Shown piece by piece: positions 1 through 5,161 of a DNA stretch of 6,255 nt (position 1 is the stretch's first letter; the number at the start of each line of letters is the position of its first letter). The notes under the pieces are model-generated. The model had not been told where the DNA came from. It did no database searches and saw nothing but the letters and a program-made list of their open reading frames with translations. The translations under genes were made by a program, and so were the position numbers. The DNA comes from JBBQKP01 sp038326995. GTDB taxonomy: Bacteria; Planctomycetota; Phycisphaerae; Tepidisphaerales; Tepidisphaeraceae. Location of the stretch: the NCBI GenBank assembly GCA_038326995.1, contig JBBQKP010000202.1:1-6255 (forward strand), in the 5' to 3' direction.

Positions 1-1
1 C

Positions 2-169
2 GACCGCATTCTGGGCGTCGGCACGATCACGCTGCACAGTTCTGACGCGACCACGCCCACACTCGATCTGCGCTCTTTGCCCGAACCCAGAAAGCTGTAC
101 GACATGCTCAAACGTCGTGTGGATGAAGTGAAGGTGAAGCAACGGGTGCTTCGTGTCGATAATGTTTGA
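2..169 (+). CDS. C-terminal end of a bacterial PH-domain (bPH2-type) protein, 5' truncated
   Basis: The reading frame is open from the window edge to a TGA at 167-169 and gives 55 residues. It begins DRILGVGTITLHSSD and continues through TLDLRSLPEPRKLYDMLKRR to a basic, charged end. The pattern of a strand with G-x-G-T-I, then SSD, then a leucine-rich strand, then a P-x-x-x-K-x-Y-D helix is typical of the C-terminal half of bacterial Pleckstrin-homology domains (YdbS/bPH2 type). These domains usually sit after one or two membrane segments in small membrane-associated proteins of unknown function. The N-terminus lies outside the window, so membrane segments cannot be checked. The stop overlaps the TTG start of the next gene by four bases (TTGA), which suggests translational coupling. 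The family call comes from recognising the motif order; the exact subfamily is uncertain. Confidence 0.7.
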   Translation, partial: DRILGVGTITLHSSDATTPTLDLRSLPEPRKLYDMLKRRVDEVKVKQRVLRVDNV

Positions 170-771
170 GCAGCCAATCTGTCGCGCTGCCGCCACATAT
201 GGGTTGGACCGCGGCCTTCATTCTCGGTGAACTTCGTCGACTGGATCGGCGGGGCACTCGCCTTTGCTTTTCCGACCTTACGCGCGAACGTCCGCAGCTT
301 TATTACGCGGCGAGGTATCACTTTGGCTCGCTTTCGCATGCGATCAAGTCGGCGCGGCTTGACCCTAAGCCGCACGCAAGGCGGCCCAAGTGGTCGCGCG
401 AGCGGATCATCAAGCTGATTAAGAAAGCCCGACGAGCTGATGAAGAATTGAATTGGGCATCGGTGATAGAAAGAACCGATGAGCTTCGTGCCGCGGCGTA
501 TGCGTCGGTGCAGAAGCGGCTGTTCGGGTCGTGGGATAAAGCTTTGAACGCCGCAGGTGTTGATGCGGACGATGTGCGTGCGTACTACGACTGGTCGCCC
601 GAGTTGGTTTTGTATTCGCTGAGGCAGCGCCGGGCGGACGGCGAATCCGTTCGGGCGTGCGATGTTTTAGACGAAGAGCCCGCGCTACATGCGGCGGCGG
701 TGCGGCATTTCAAGTGCTACGGAAAAGCGCTTCGCATACTGCAAAAGAAGCGCAAGCGTCGTACGGCATGA
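166..771 (+). CDS. Protein of three homing-endonuclease-associated (HNH-associated) repeats, no nuclease domain
   Basis: This 201-residue, strongly basic protein is built from three degenerate copies of one repeat of about 55-60 residues. They start at W14, W76 and W143 and end near residues 65, 132 and 195. Each copy runs W-[ST]-x-E-x-[IV] helix, a charged linker, a short helix, then an aromatic/G-S-[LW]-x-x-A-[IL] helix; the middle copy, with FGSWDKALNAAGVD, is clearest. This matches the homing endonuclease-associated repeat (HNH_repeat type), a small helical probable nucleic-acid-binding module found beside HNH nucleases. No HNH, GIY-YIG or LAGLIDADG catalytic motif is visible, so a binding role is inferred, not shown. 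The TTG start at 166 overlaps the upstream stop and fits coupling. The alternative is ATG at 199, which would begin right at the first repeat. Neither start has a clear Shine-Dalgarno. The C-terminus is a Lys/Arg tail (QKKRKRRTA). Confidence 0.7.
   Translation: MSSQSVALPPHMGWTAAFILGELRRLDRRGTRLCFSDLTRERPQLYYAARYHFGSLSHAIKSARLDPKPHARRPKWSRERIIKLIKKARRADEELNWASVIERTDELRAAAYASVQKRLFGSWDKALNAAGVDADDVRAYYDWSPELVLYSLRQRRADGESVRACDVLDEEPALHAAAVRHFKCYGKALRILQKKRKRRTA
723..753 (-). terminator. Possible Rho-independent terminator of the minus-strand gene series
   Basis: GCGCTTC at 727-733 and GAAGCGC at 747-753 form a perfect 7-base inverted repeat. An inner GCA/TGC pair (734-736 with 740-742) can extend the stem, leaving an AAAA bulge (743-746). 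Read on the minus strand, the stem is followed immediately by TTTT (plus-strand AAAA at 723-726), the classic terminator layout. It begins 24 bases after the stop of the small membrane protein gene and lies within the last codons of the convergent repeat-protein gene. On the plus strand the same hairpin is not followed by a T-run, so it would act only on leftward transcripts. The stem is seen; the function is inferred. Confidence 0.5.
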
Positions 772-776
772 TTCGT

Positions 777-1124
777 TCAATCCCCGCCGCCTCCGCCGCC
801 ATCGCCTCCGCCCGAATCGCCGGAACTGCTGTCGCTCGAGCTGCTGCTTCCTGAGTCAAAATCGGACGACTTGGTTGTGGGATGTTCGCTACCGTGTTTT
901 TGCCCGTGCGAACTGTTGGGCCGATCACTCGACCCGCCGTCAGACGAAGAGTCGCTGAAACCCGATGTGCCTGATGTGTCGCGATGTCGGGATTTTTTTC
1001 GCGACTTTTCGGTGGACTTGTCGCGCGTTTCTTGCAGCGAACTGCCCGCGGCGGCGGTGGAGCTGACGAGCACGGCGAAAACGATCGCGACGACGATGAT
1101 GATGATGCCGACAACAATGCCCAT
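777..1124 (-). CDS. Small single-pass membrane protein with Ser/Gly/Asp-rich low-complexity tail
   Basis: This is a 115-residue protein I do not recognise as a named family. Residues 2-20 form one uninterrupted hydrophobic segment (GIVVGIIIIVVAIVFAVLV) that should anchor it in the membrane. A short basic stretch follows (K37-R48), then a disordered tail dominated by Ser, Asp and Gly that ends in a glycine run with two aspartates. The ATG at 1124 has the best ribosome-binding site in the window, AGGAG about eight bases upstream, which supports expression. It starts 24 bases after the esterase stop on the same strand, so it is probably co-transcribed. The stop is five bases from the stop of the convergent gene. 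Basic residues after the helix favour the tail being cytoplasmic by the positive-inside rule, but only weakly. Low-complexity composition makes homology calls unreliable; the gene call rests on the start site, helix and spacing. Confidence 0.6.
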   Translation of the reverse strand: MGIVVGIIIIVVAIVFAVLVSSTAAAGSSLQETRDKSTEKSRKKSRHRDTSGTSGFSDSSSDGGSSDRPNSSHGQKHGSEHPTTKSSDFDSGSSSSSDSSSGDSGGGDGGGGGGD

Positions 1125-1148
1125 TTTAAATGCTCCTTTTCGTTTGTT

Positions 1149-1919
1149 TCAATTCTCAGAGCGACGTTGACTGGCGATCCATGTCCAGAGTTCTTTGTCG
1201 CGATACGCGCGGCTCCACGCATCGTGTCCGACAGCGCCGTACAGGCTGACTTTGGCGTTGCCGCCGGCCTTTTTAATCCACTTGACCATATTGGAACTGG
1301 CGGAGGAATTGACGAACGGGTCGCCGCGATTATGGAAGGCCCAGGTGGGAATGCTCTTGATCTTCTCGACGGCTTTTTTGACTTCATAACCGCAGATCGG
1401 CACGAGGGCGGCGAAGCGGGTCGGATATTTCGCGGCCGTCCCCCATACGCCGCGTCCGCCTGTCGAAAGGCCGGTCAACGTCACGCGTTCGGGGTCGATC
1501 GAATACCTGCGACTCGCATCATCAAGCACGGCGATGACTTTGTCGTACTCGCGGTCGCTGGTCCACCCGCCGCCGCCGGTCTGAACGAAGAGGATGATGT
1601 ACGGATATTTCTTGGGGTCTTTGGCGATGATCGGGCCAAGACCGACGGTCGTATTTTTCACGCCGTCGCTTCCCCCTTCGAACAGGCCGTGGAGGAAGAC
1701 GATCGCGGGCGATTTGACATTCGCATCGTAGTTGAAAGGAACGAAGACCGAGTATTTGGATTTGTCTTTCTTGCCGACGTCGGCCTGGAGCACTTTGAAC
1801 CCAGTCCCGGCCGGGGCCTTTCGGTTGACACTCGACGACGGATTGCCGGCGCATCCGATCGAAAAGAGAGCCGAAAGGATCAGGACCAATGATGAACGCA
1901 GCGCGAAGATCAAATTCAT
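1149..1919 (-). CDS. Probable lipoprotein alpha/beta-hydrolase (esterase / PHB-depolymerase-like)
   Basis: This 256-residue protein has an N-terminal hydrophobic export signal (about residues 1-22) ending in SIGC, so C23 is a likely lipidation site. The -3 residue is Ser rather than the usual Leu, making the lipobox non-ideal. The rest is an alpha/beta hydrolase of the phospholipase/carboxylesterase or PHB-depolymerase-like esterase group. It shows HGLFEGGSDG as the oxyanion-hole loop (from H77), the nucleophile elbow G-L-S-T-G with Ser152, a probable acid Asp200 in HNRGDPF, and the catalytic His232 in VGHDAW. The substrate cannot be read from sequence; a short-chain or cell-surface ester is plausible. 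I chose ATG at 1919 because the signal peptide begins there and GGAG lies ten bases upstream. A GTG at 1964 would add 15 residues, abut the dacB stop and have no Shine-Dalgarno. It sits 45 bases after dacB and 24 before the small membrane protein gene. Confidence 0.85.
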   Translation of the reverse strand: MNLIFALRSSLVLILSALFSIGCAGNPSSSVNRKAPAGTGFKVLQADVGKKDKSKYSVFVPFNYDANVKSPAIVFLHGLFEGGSDGVKNTTVGLGPIIAKDPKKYPYIILFVQTGGGGWTSDREYDKVIAVLDDASRRYSIDPERVTLTGLSTGGRGVWGTAAKYPTRFAALVPICGYEVKKAVEKIKSIPTWAFHNRGDPFVNSSASSNMVKWIKKAGGNAKVSLYGAVGHDAWSRAYRDKELWTWIASQRRSEN

Positions 1920-1964
1920 GCGAAGGGTTCTCCGTTTAGGTTCTTGCGAAAGAAAAGGCGACAC

Positions 1965-3500
1965 TTACGGATTGGTTGCCGGCGAAGTAGTGGGCGATAA
2001 AGCCGTCGGATTTTCAGTGGGTGGCGAAGTGTTGGCTTCGATGGCGTTGACGATTTTGTCCTGCACTTCCCTGGCTCGGGAAGTCGCGCCGGTCGGCACG
2101 CCGTTGATGAGAATCGAGAAGGCGTACATCGACCCGTCGTGCGATTTCACGTACCCCGAAAGTGACGACACGCCGCGAATGAAACCACTCTTGCCGCGGA
2201 CTTTGCCTTGCAGCAGCTTGTTCTTGAAGCGACCAGAAAGCGTGCCGTCTTCGCCGCCTATCGAGAGGGAGTCGAAGAAGGTCTGTTGATTGTTCGAGTG
2301 GTGCATGTGCGCGAGAATGGTCGCCATTGCGTGAGCGGAGATGCGGTTCTTGCGCGACAAGCCTGAACCATCGTCGATTGTAAATTCGCTGGATTCGATG
2401 CCGAGGGAGATGAGAAAATCGCCCAGGGCACGGGATGCGCCTTCCCACGAACCGTCGCCCAAGCGTGCGAAGCCCGTTCGGCGTGCCAGGGCCTCGGCAT
2501 AGAGATTGGCCGACTCTTTGTTCGCGTGCGCCAGGACGATGTCGATGGCGGTTTGATTGGTGGCGAGGATTTCCCAGGTGGGCGAAGTGCCATCGATATC
2601 GGGGCGGACGCTCGCGTCACGAACGACACTCTCGACGGCGATGCCGTTGGTCTTGAGAGTCGCGGCGAAGACGTTGCCGGCAAAGAGTGCGGGGTCGTTG
2701 ATGGTGACGCGCCACGGGTCGCGATTGGCGGCACTTTGCTGGCCGCGGATGACAATGTTGTTCGTGCCAATAGCGCGGCCGAGAGAAAGCGAATCGACGC
2801 CAACGGTCGCGCGGTTTTCAATCTTCACGAACGACGTCGAAGGATCGGCCCGGGCGGTGAGCTGGCCGTTTCTCACGCTCATGTAGATGTCGAGGCAGTT
2901 GGCGTTGAGGTTGAGCCCGCCGACCTGTGCGACATAGTGCAGATTCGCCTGATCCAAGGGCCAGGACGGGTGCATGGTGTCCGTGCCGAACACGGAGTCG
3001 TCGATGACCAGCCGAGAGGCGGTTTTGACGCCCGATTGTTTCAACACCTCGGCCCACTGCGCGTAGACCGCATTGATGGGCAAGCCTAAATCTCGAAAGA
3101 GGACCGAGTCGCCGGTGGACGGATCGCCGTCGCCGATGATCGCGATCGCACCTTCACGCACGGCCAGTCGGGTGCTGAATTTGAAATCACTGCCGAGTGT
3201 TTCCAGCGCCGCGGCTGTCGAGAGGAGCTTCTGGTTGCTCGCCGGGATCAAGGCAAGTTTGTCATTGTGCGTATAGATGACCGCGTCGGCCTGGCGCGTG
3301 TCGCCCAGTCGCAAGATGATGACGCTCGCCTCACCTTTCGCCAAGAGGTCAGTCTTCAAGATTGCGTCGACGTCGGCGGGCAGGTCTGCAAAGGCGGGAG
3401 TGGCGATGAAAAGAAAAATGCCGGCGACCGTACTGGCGACCGTACTGGCCAGATTATTGGCGATGATGGAAGCGAAAAATTTGAATTGAGTCGGCCGCAT
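1965..3500 (-). CDS. dacB: D-alanyl-D-alanine carboxypeptidase/endopeptidase, PBP4 type (peptidase S13)
   Basis: This 511-residue penicillin-binding protein should trim the terminal D-Ala from peptidoglycan stem peptides and/or cut cross-links in the periplasm. Residues 1-38 are a signal peptide cleaved after AFA. All three active-site motifs are intact and in order: SxxK as S88-N-Q-K91 (nucleophile), SxN as S330-A-N332, and K-S-G at 437-439 (the KTG-box variant). Between the first two lies the large insertion (about 100-320) typical of class C PBP4 proteins. The family signature DDGSGLSRKN (376-385) is also present. The length exceeds the E. coli protein (477) mainly because of the leader and a Pro/Thr-rich tail (491-511). 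A 12-base tandem duplication in the leader encodes ASTV twice. The ATG at 3500 lacks a clear ribosome-binding site. It lies 84 bases downstream of proA. Confidence 0.95.
   Translation of the reverse strand: MRPTQFKFFASIIANNLASTVASTVAGIFLFIATPAFADLPADVDAILKTDLLAKGEASVIILRLGDTRQADAVIYTHNDKLALIPASNQKLLSTAAALETLGSDFKFSTRLAVREGAIAIIGDGDPSTGDSVLFRDLGLPINAVYAQWAEVLKQSGVKTASRLVIDDSVFGTDTMHPSWPLDQANLHYVAQVGGLNLNANCLDIYMSVRNGQLTARADPSTSFVKIENRATVGVDSLSLGRAIGTNNIVIRGQQSAANRDPWRVTINDPALFAGNVFAATLKTNGIAVESVVRDASVRPDIDGTSPTWEILATNQTAIDIVLAHANKESANLYAEALARRTGFARLGDGSWEGASRALGDFLISLGIESSEFTIDDGSGLSRKNRISAHAMATILAHMHHSNNQQTFFDSLSIGGEDGTLSGRFKNKLLQGKVRGKSGFIRGVSSLSGYVKSHDGSMYAFSILINGVPTGATSRAREVQDKIVNAIEANTSPPTENPTALSPTTSPATNP
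3423..3449. repeat. 12-base tandem duplication in the dacB signal peptide
   Basis: The unit GGCGACCGTACT occurs twice in perfect register (3423-3434 and 3435-3446), followed by three further matching bases, about 2.25 copies. Because the unit is a multiple of three it keeps the dacB frame and simply repeats the four residues ASTV in the leader (LASTVASTVAG). It looks like a slippage duplication. Confidence 0.9.
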
Positions 3501-3535
3501 GCACGAAAAGAATAACGGACAGCAACAAGCCGCAC

Positions 3536-3568
3536 AAAAACTGCTTAGGGCGAACGTCTCGACTTCGC
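3536..3568 (-). other. Imperfect hairpin in the proA-dacB gap, possible weak terminator or attenuator
   Basis: Within the 84-base gap, GCGAA (3550-3554) pairs with TTCGC (3564-3568). An inner GT/AC pair can add to the stem beyond a one-base bulge. An alternative pairing, GAACG (3552-3556) with CGTTC (3568-3572), competes with it. On the minus strand a run of five T follows (plus-strand A at 3536-3540), but nine bases separate it from the stem, which is atypical for an intrinsic terminator. It could reduce read-through from proA into dacB or be chance. Confidence 0.25.
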
Positions 3569-3584
3569 GTTCAAATCACCGCGG

Positions 3585-4883
3585 CTACCTCACATGGCCG
3601 CTGCCGGTGACGACCCACTTGTACGTGCACATGTCGTTCGCACCCATTGGCCCGCGTGCGTGTAGTTTGTCGGTGGAGATGCCGATCTCGGCGCCTAGTC
3701 CGTACTCGCCGCCGTCTGCCAGGCGCGTGCTCGCATTGACCATGATGCTGGCGGAATCGACTTTGCGAGTGAAGGCGCGGATGGCGCCCGCGTCGGTGGA
3801 TAAAATCGCGTCGGTGTGATGGCTGCCATGGTGGTTGATGTGCGCGATCGCGTCGTCGATCGAATCGACAATTTTTATGCCGACGATAAACGCGAGATAT
3901 TCCTCGTCCCAGTCTGACTGCACTGCGGCAATGACTTCGGGCACGATCGATTTGACGCGTTCATCTCCGCGAATTTCGACATGCTTTGCCGATAGCGCTT
4001 TGCAAATCGGTTCGAGCATTGCGAGTTGGCTTTTGTGAATCAGCACGTGCTCGACGGCATTGCACACCGCGCCGCCGGGATAGCTGGTTTTGGAATTGAT
4101 GATGACATCAACGACCTGCGCGAGATCGGGTGCGTGCTGGTCGATGTAGATGTGGCAGTTGCCGGTGAAGTGCTTGAGTACGGGCATGGTGGCGTGCTGT
4201 ACGACGGCGCGGATGAGCGACTCTCCGCCGCGCGGAATGACGAGATCGATGAACGAATCCTGTACCAAAAGTGCGTAGAGCAATTCGCGGTCGGTCGAGG
4301 CGACGATCTGCACGGCGTGCTCGGGCAGATCGCGGCTCTTTAGAGCTGCGGCAATGATCAAAGCGATCGCGGCGTTGGTGTGACGGGCTTCCTTTCCGCC
4401 GCGTAGAATCACGGCGTTGCCGCTGCGAAGACAGAGCGCCGCCGCGTCGGTTGTCACGTTGGGCCTGCTCTCGTAGCAGAACAGAACGCTGCCGATGGGC
4501 ACGCGAATCTTCTCAATTTTCAGGCCGTCGCGACGCGTGTGGCTTTCCAGCACCAGGCCGATCGGGTCGGGCTGATCGGCGATCTCTTCGACCGCGTCGG
4601 CCATCGCGTTGATCTTGTCGGCGTCGAGTGCGAGCCGCTTGACCATCGGCCCGGCGAGTTGGTTGATTTTGGCGTGTTCGAGATCAAGCTGATTCGCGCG
4701 GACGATGACGTCGGTGCTGGCACGCAGAGATGTTGCGATCGCGCGAATCGCGGCCGTGCGAGGCCCGGCATCAATCGCCGCGAGCAACAGACCGGCCTGT
4801 CGCGCCTGATGGGCAAGCGACTGGGCAAGCGACTGGGCCTGATCAAGAAGTCTTGCAGAAATGTCGTCCGACTGGTTGCTCAT
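3585..4883 (-). CDS. proA: Gamma-glutamyl phosphate reductase (glutamate-5-semialdehyde dehydrogenase)
   Basis: This 432-residue cytoplasmic enzyme reduces L-glutamyl-5-phosphate to glutamate-5-semialdehyde with NADPH, the second step of proline synthesis. The hallmark blocks are all present: VPIGSVLFCYESRPNVT (128-144) and the following LRSGNAVILRGGKEA stretch in the nucleotide-binding part. The catalytic cysteine is C274 in YPGGAVCNAVEHVLIH, and the C-terminal signature GGEYGLGAEIGIST (391-404) leads into GPMGANDMCTYKW. Length is close to the E. coli enzyme (417), with extra residues at the N-terminus that include a tandem QSLA-QSLA. The ATG at 4883 has no Shine-Dalgarno. Its partner proB (glutamate 5-kinase) is not in this window, so the pathway genes are not immediately adjacent downstream. 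It is first of four minus-strand genes and diverges from the nuclease gene. Identification is secure. Confidence 0.97.
   Translation of the reverse strand: MSNQSDDISARLLDQAQSLAQSLAHQARQAGLLLAAIDAGPRTAAIRAIATSLRASTDVIVRANQLDLEHAKINQLAGPMVKRLALDADKINAMADAVEEIADQPDPIGLVLESHTRRDGLKIEKIRVPIGSVLFCYESRPNVTTDAAALCLRSGNAVILRGGKEARHTNAAIALIIAAALKSRDLPEHAVQIVASTDRELLYALLVQDSFIDLVIPRGGESLIRAVVQHATMPVLKHFTGNCHIYIDQHAPDLAQVVDVIINSKTSYPGGAVCNAVEHVLIHKSQLAMLEPICKALSAKHVEIRGDERVKSIVPEVIAAVQSDWDEEYLAFIVGIKIVDSIDDAIAHINHHGSHHTDAILSTDAGAIRAFTRKVDSASIMVNASTRLADGGEYGLGAEIGISTDKLHARGPMGANDMCTYKWVVTGSGHVR
4811..4838. repeat. 12-base tandem duplication at the proA N-terminus
   Basis: The unit GGGCAAGCGACT is present twice without a mismatch (4811-4822 and 4823-4834), followed by GGGC, about 2.33 copies. 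In proA it encodes the in-frame repeat QSLA-QSLA near residues 17-24, in the N-terminal helix ahead of the conserved catalytic core, where it is likely tolerated. Confidence 0.9.
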
Positions 4884-4892
4884 GCAATATAA

Positions 4893-4921
4893 GATTTACC
4901 GGAAACCGGCGTGTGCGTGAA
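4893..4921 (-). promoter_or_regulatory. Weak candidate promoter for proA
   Basis: On the minus strand TTCACG (4916-4921; 4 of 6 to the -35 consensus) and TAAATC (4893-4898; 3 of 6 to the -10) are separated by 17 bases. The predicted start would fall almost on the proA ATG, giving a nearly leaderless message. That would fit the missing Shine-Dalgarno. The match is weak and could be chance. Confidence 0.2.
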
Positions 4922-5118
4922 GGGCCGACTGCTAGCGTGTCGTGACTATCCCTGACGATGGCCCGAATCCCCGGCATCAACTGCGTCACAACCCGCGCAG
5001 GGTGATGTCATGCCATCGGCTCAACATCAGAATCATTTCCGAAAGGCTTGACCGATTTTAATCTACCAGTCAAACTGATCGGCCCGGAAGGATTCGTCCT
5101 CTGACGTTGTACTTAGAT

Positions 5119-5142
5119 GAGCGATCGAGTGAGCGATTGAGG
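5119..5142. repeat. 12-base imperfect tandem repeat upstream of the nuclease gene
   Basis: GAGCGATCGAGT (5119-5130) is followed directly by GAGCGATTGAGG (5131-5142), matching at 10 of 12 positions. It ends 19 bases before the nuclease start codon, so it lies in the probable leader or promoter-proximal region. It could be a tandem operator half-site or a decayed slippage duplication. Confidence 0.7.
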
Positions 5143-5161
5143 GAAAATAGAGAAAATATTC

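Larger units (their letters stand above)
4884..5161. promoter_or_regulatory. Divergent intergenic region between proA and the nuclease gene
   Basis: These 278 bases contain no convincing reading frame and must carry the start signals of both divergent genes. They include an imperfect hairpin: CATCA 4975-4979 with TGATG 5003-5007, and CTGCG 4981-4985 with CGCAG 4996-5000. A TTGACC lies at 5048-5053 with a poor -10 (CAAACT, 17 bases on). A 12-base imperfect tandem repeat occupies 5119-5142, and an A-rich leader precedes the nuclease ATG. No operator for a known regulator is recognisable. Confidence 0.5.

Noticed and set aside
1095..1106. Trinucleotide run (GAT x4) as a phase-variation microsatellite
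   Set aside because: It is short and encodes the isoleucine run of the membrane helix. Three-base changes would not switch the gene off, so phase variation is unlikely.
710..1387. 225-codon minus-strand open frame
   Set aside because: It overlaps three better-supported genes in a different frame and is rich in Ser, Arg, Pro and Ala, typical of a GC-rich shadow frame.
984..1892. 302-codon plus-strand open frame
   Set aside because: It lies opposite the esterase and small membrane protein genes. Its translation has no family motif, is rich in the usual antisense residues (D, R, G, F), and has no ribosome-binding site; the minus-strand esterase with an intact triad explains the region.
1920..1964. 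GTG at 1962-1964 as the esterase start
   Set aside because: It would put 15 charged residues before the signal peptide and has no Shine-Dalgarno. ATG 1919 gives a normal lipoprotein leader with GGAG upstream.
2526..3089. 187-codon plus-strand open frame inside dacB
   Set aside because: It is antisense to a fully motif-supported peptidase S13 gene and shows no recognisable fold.
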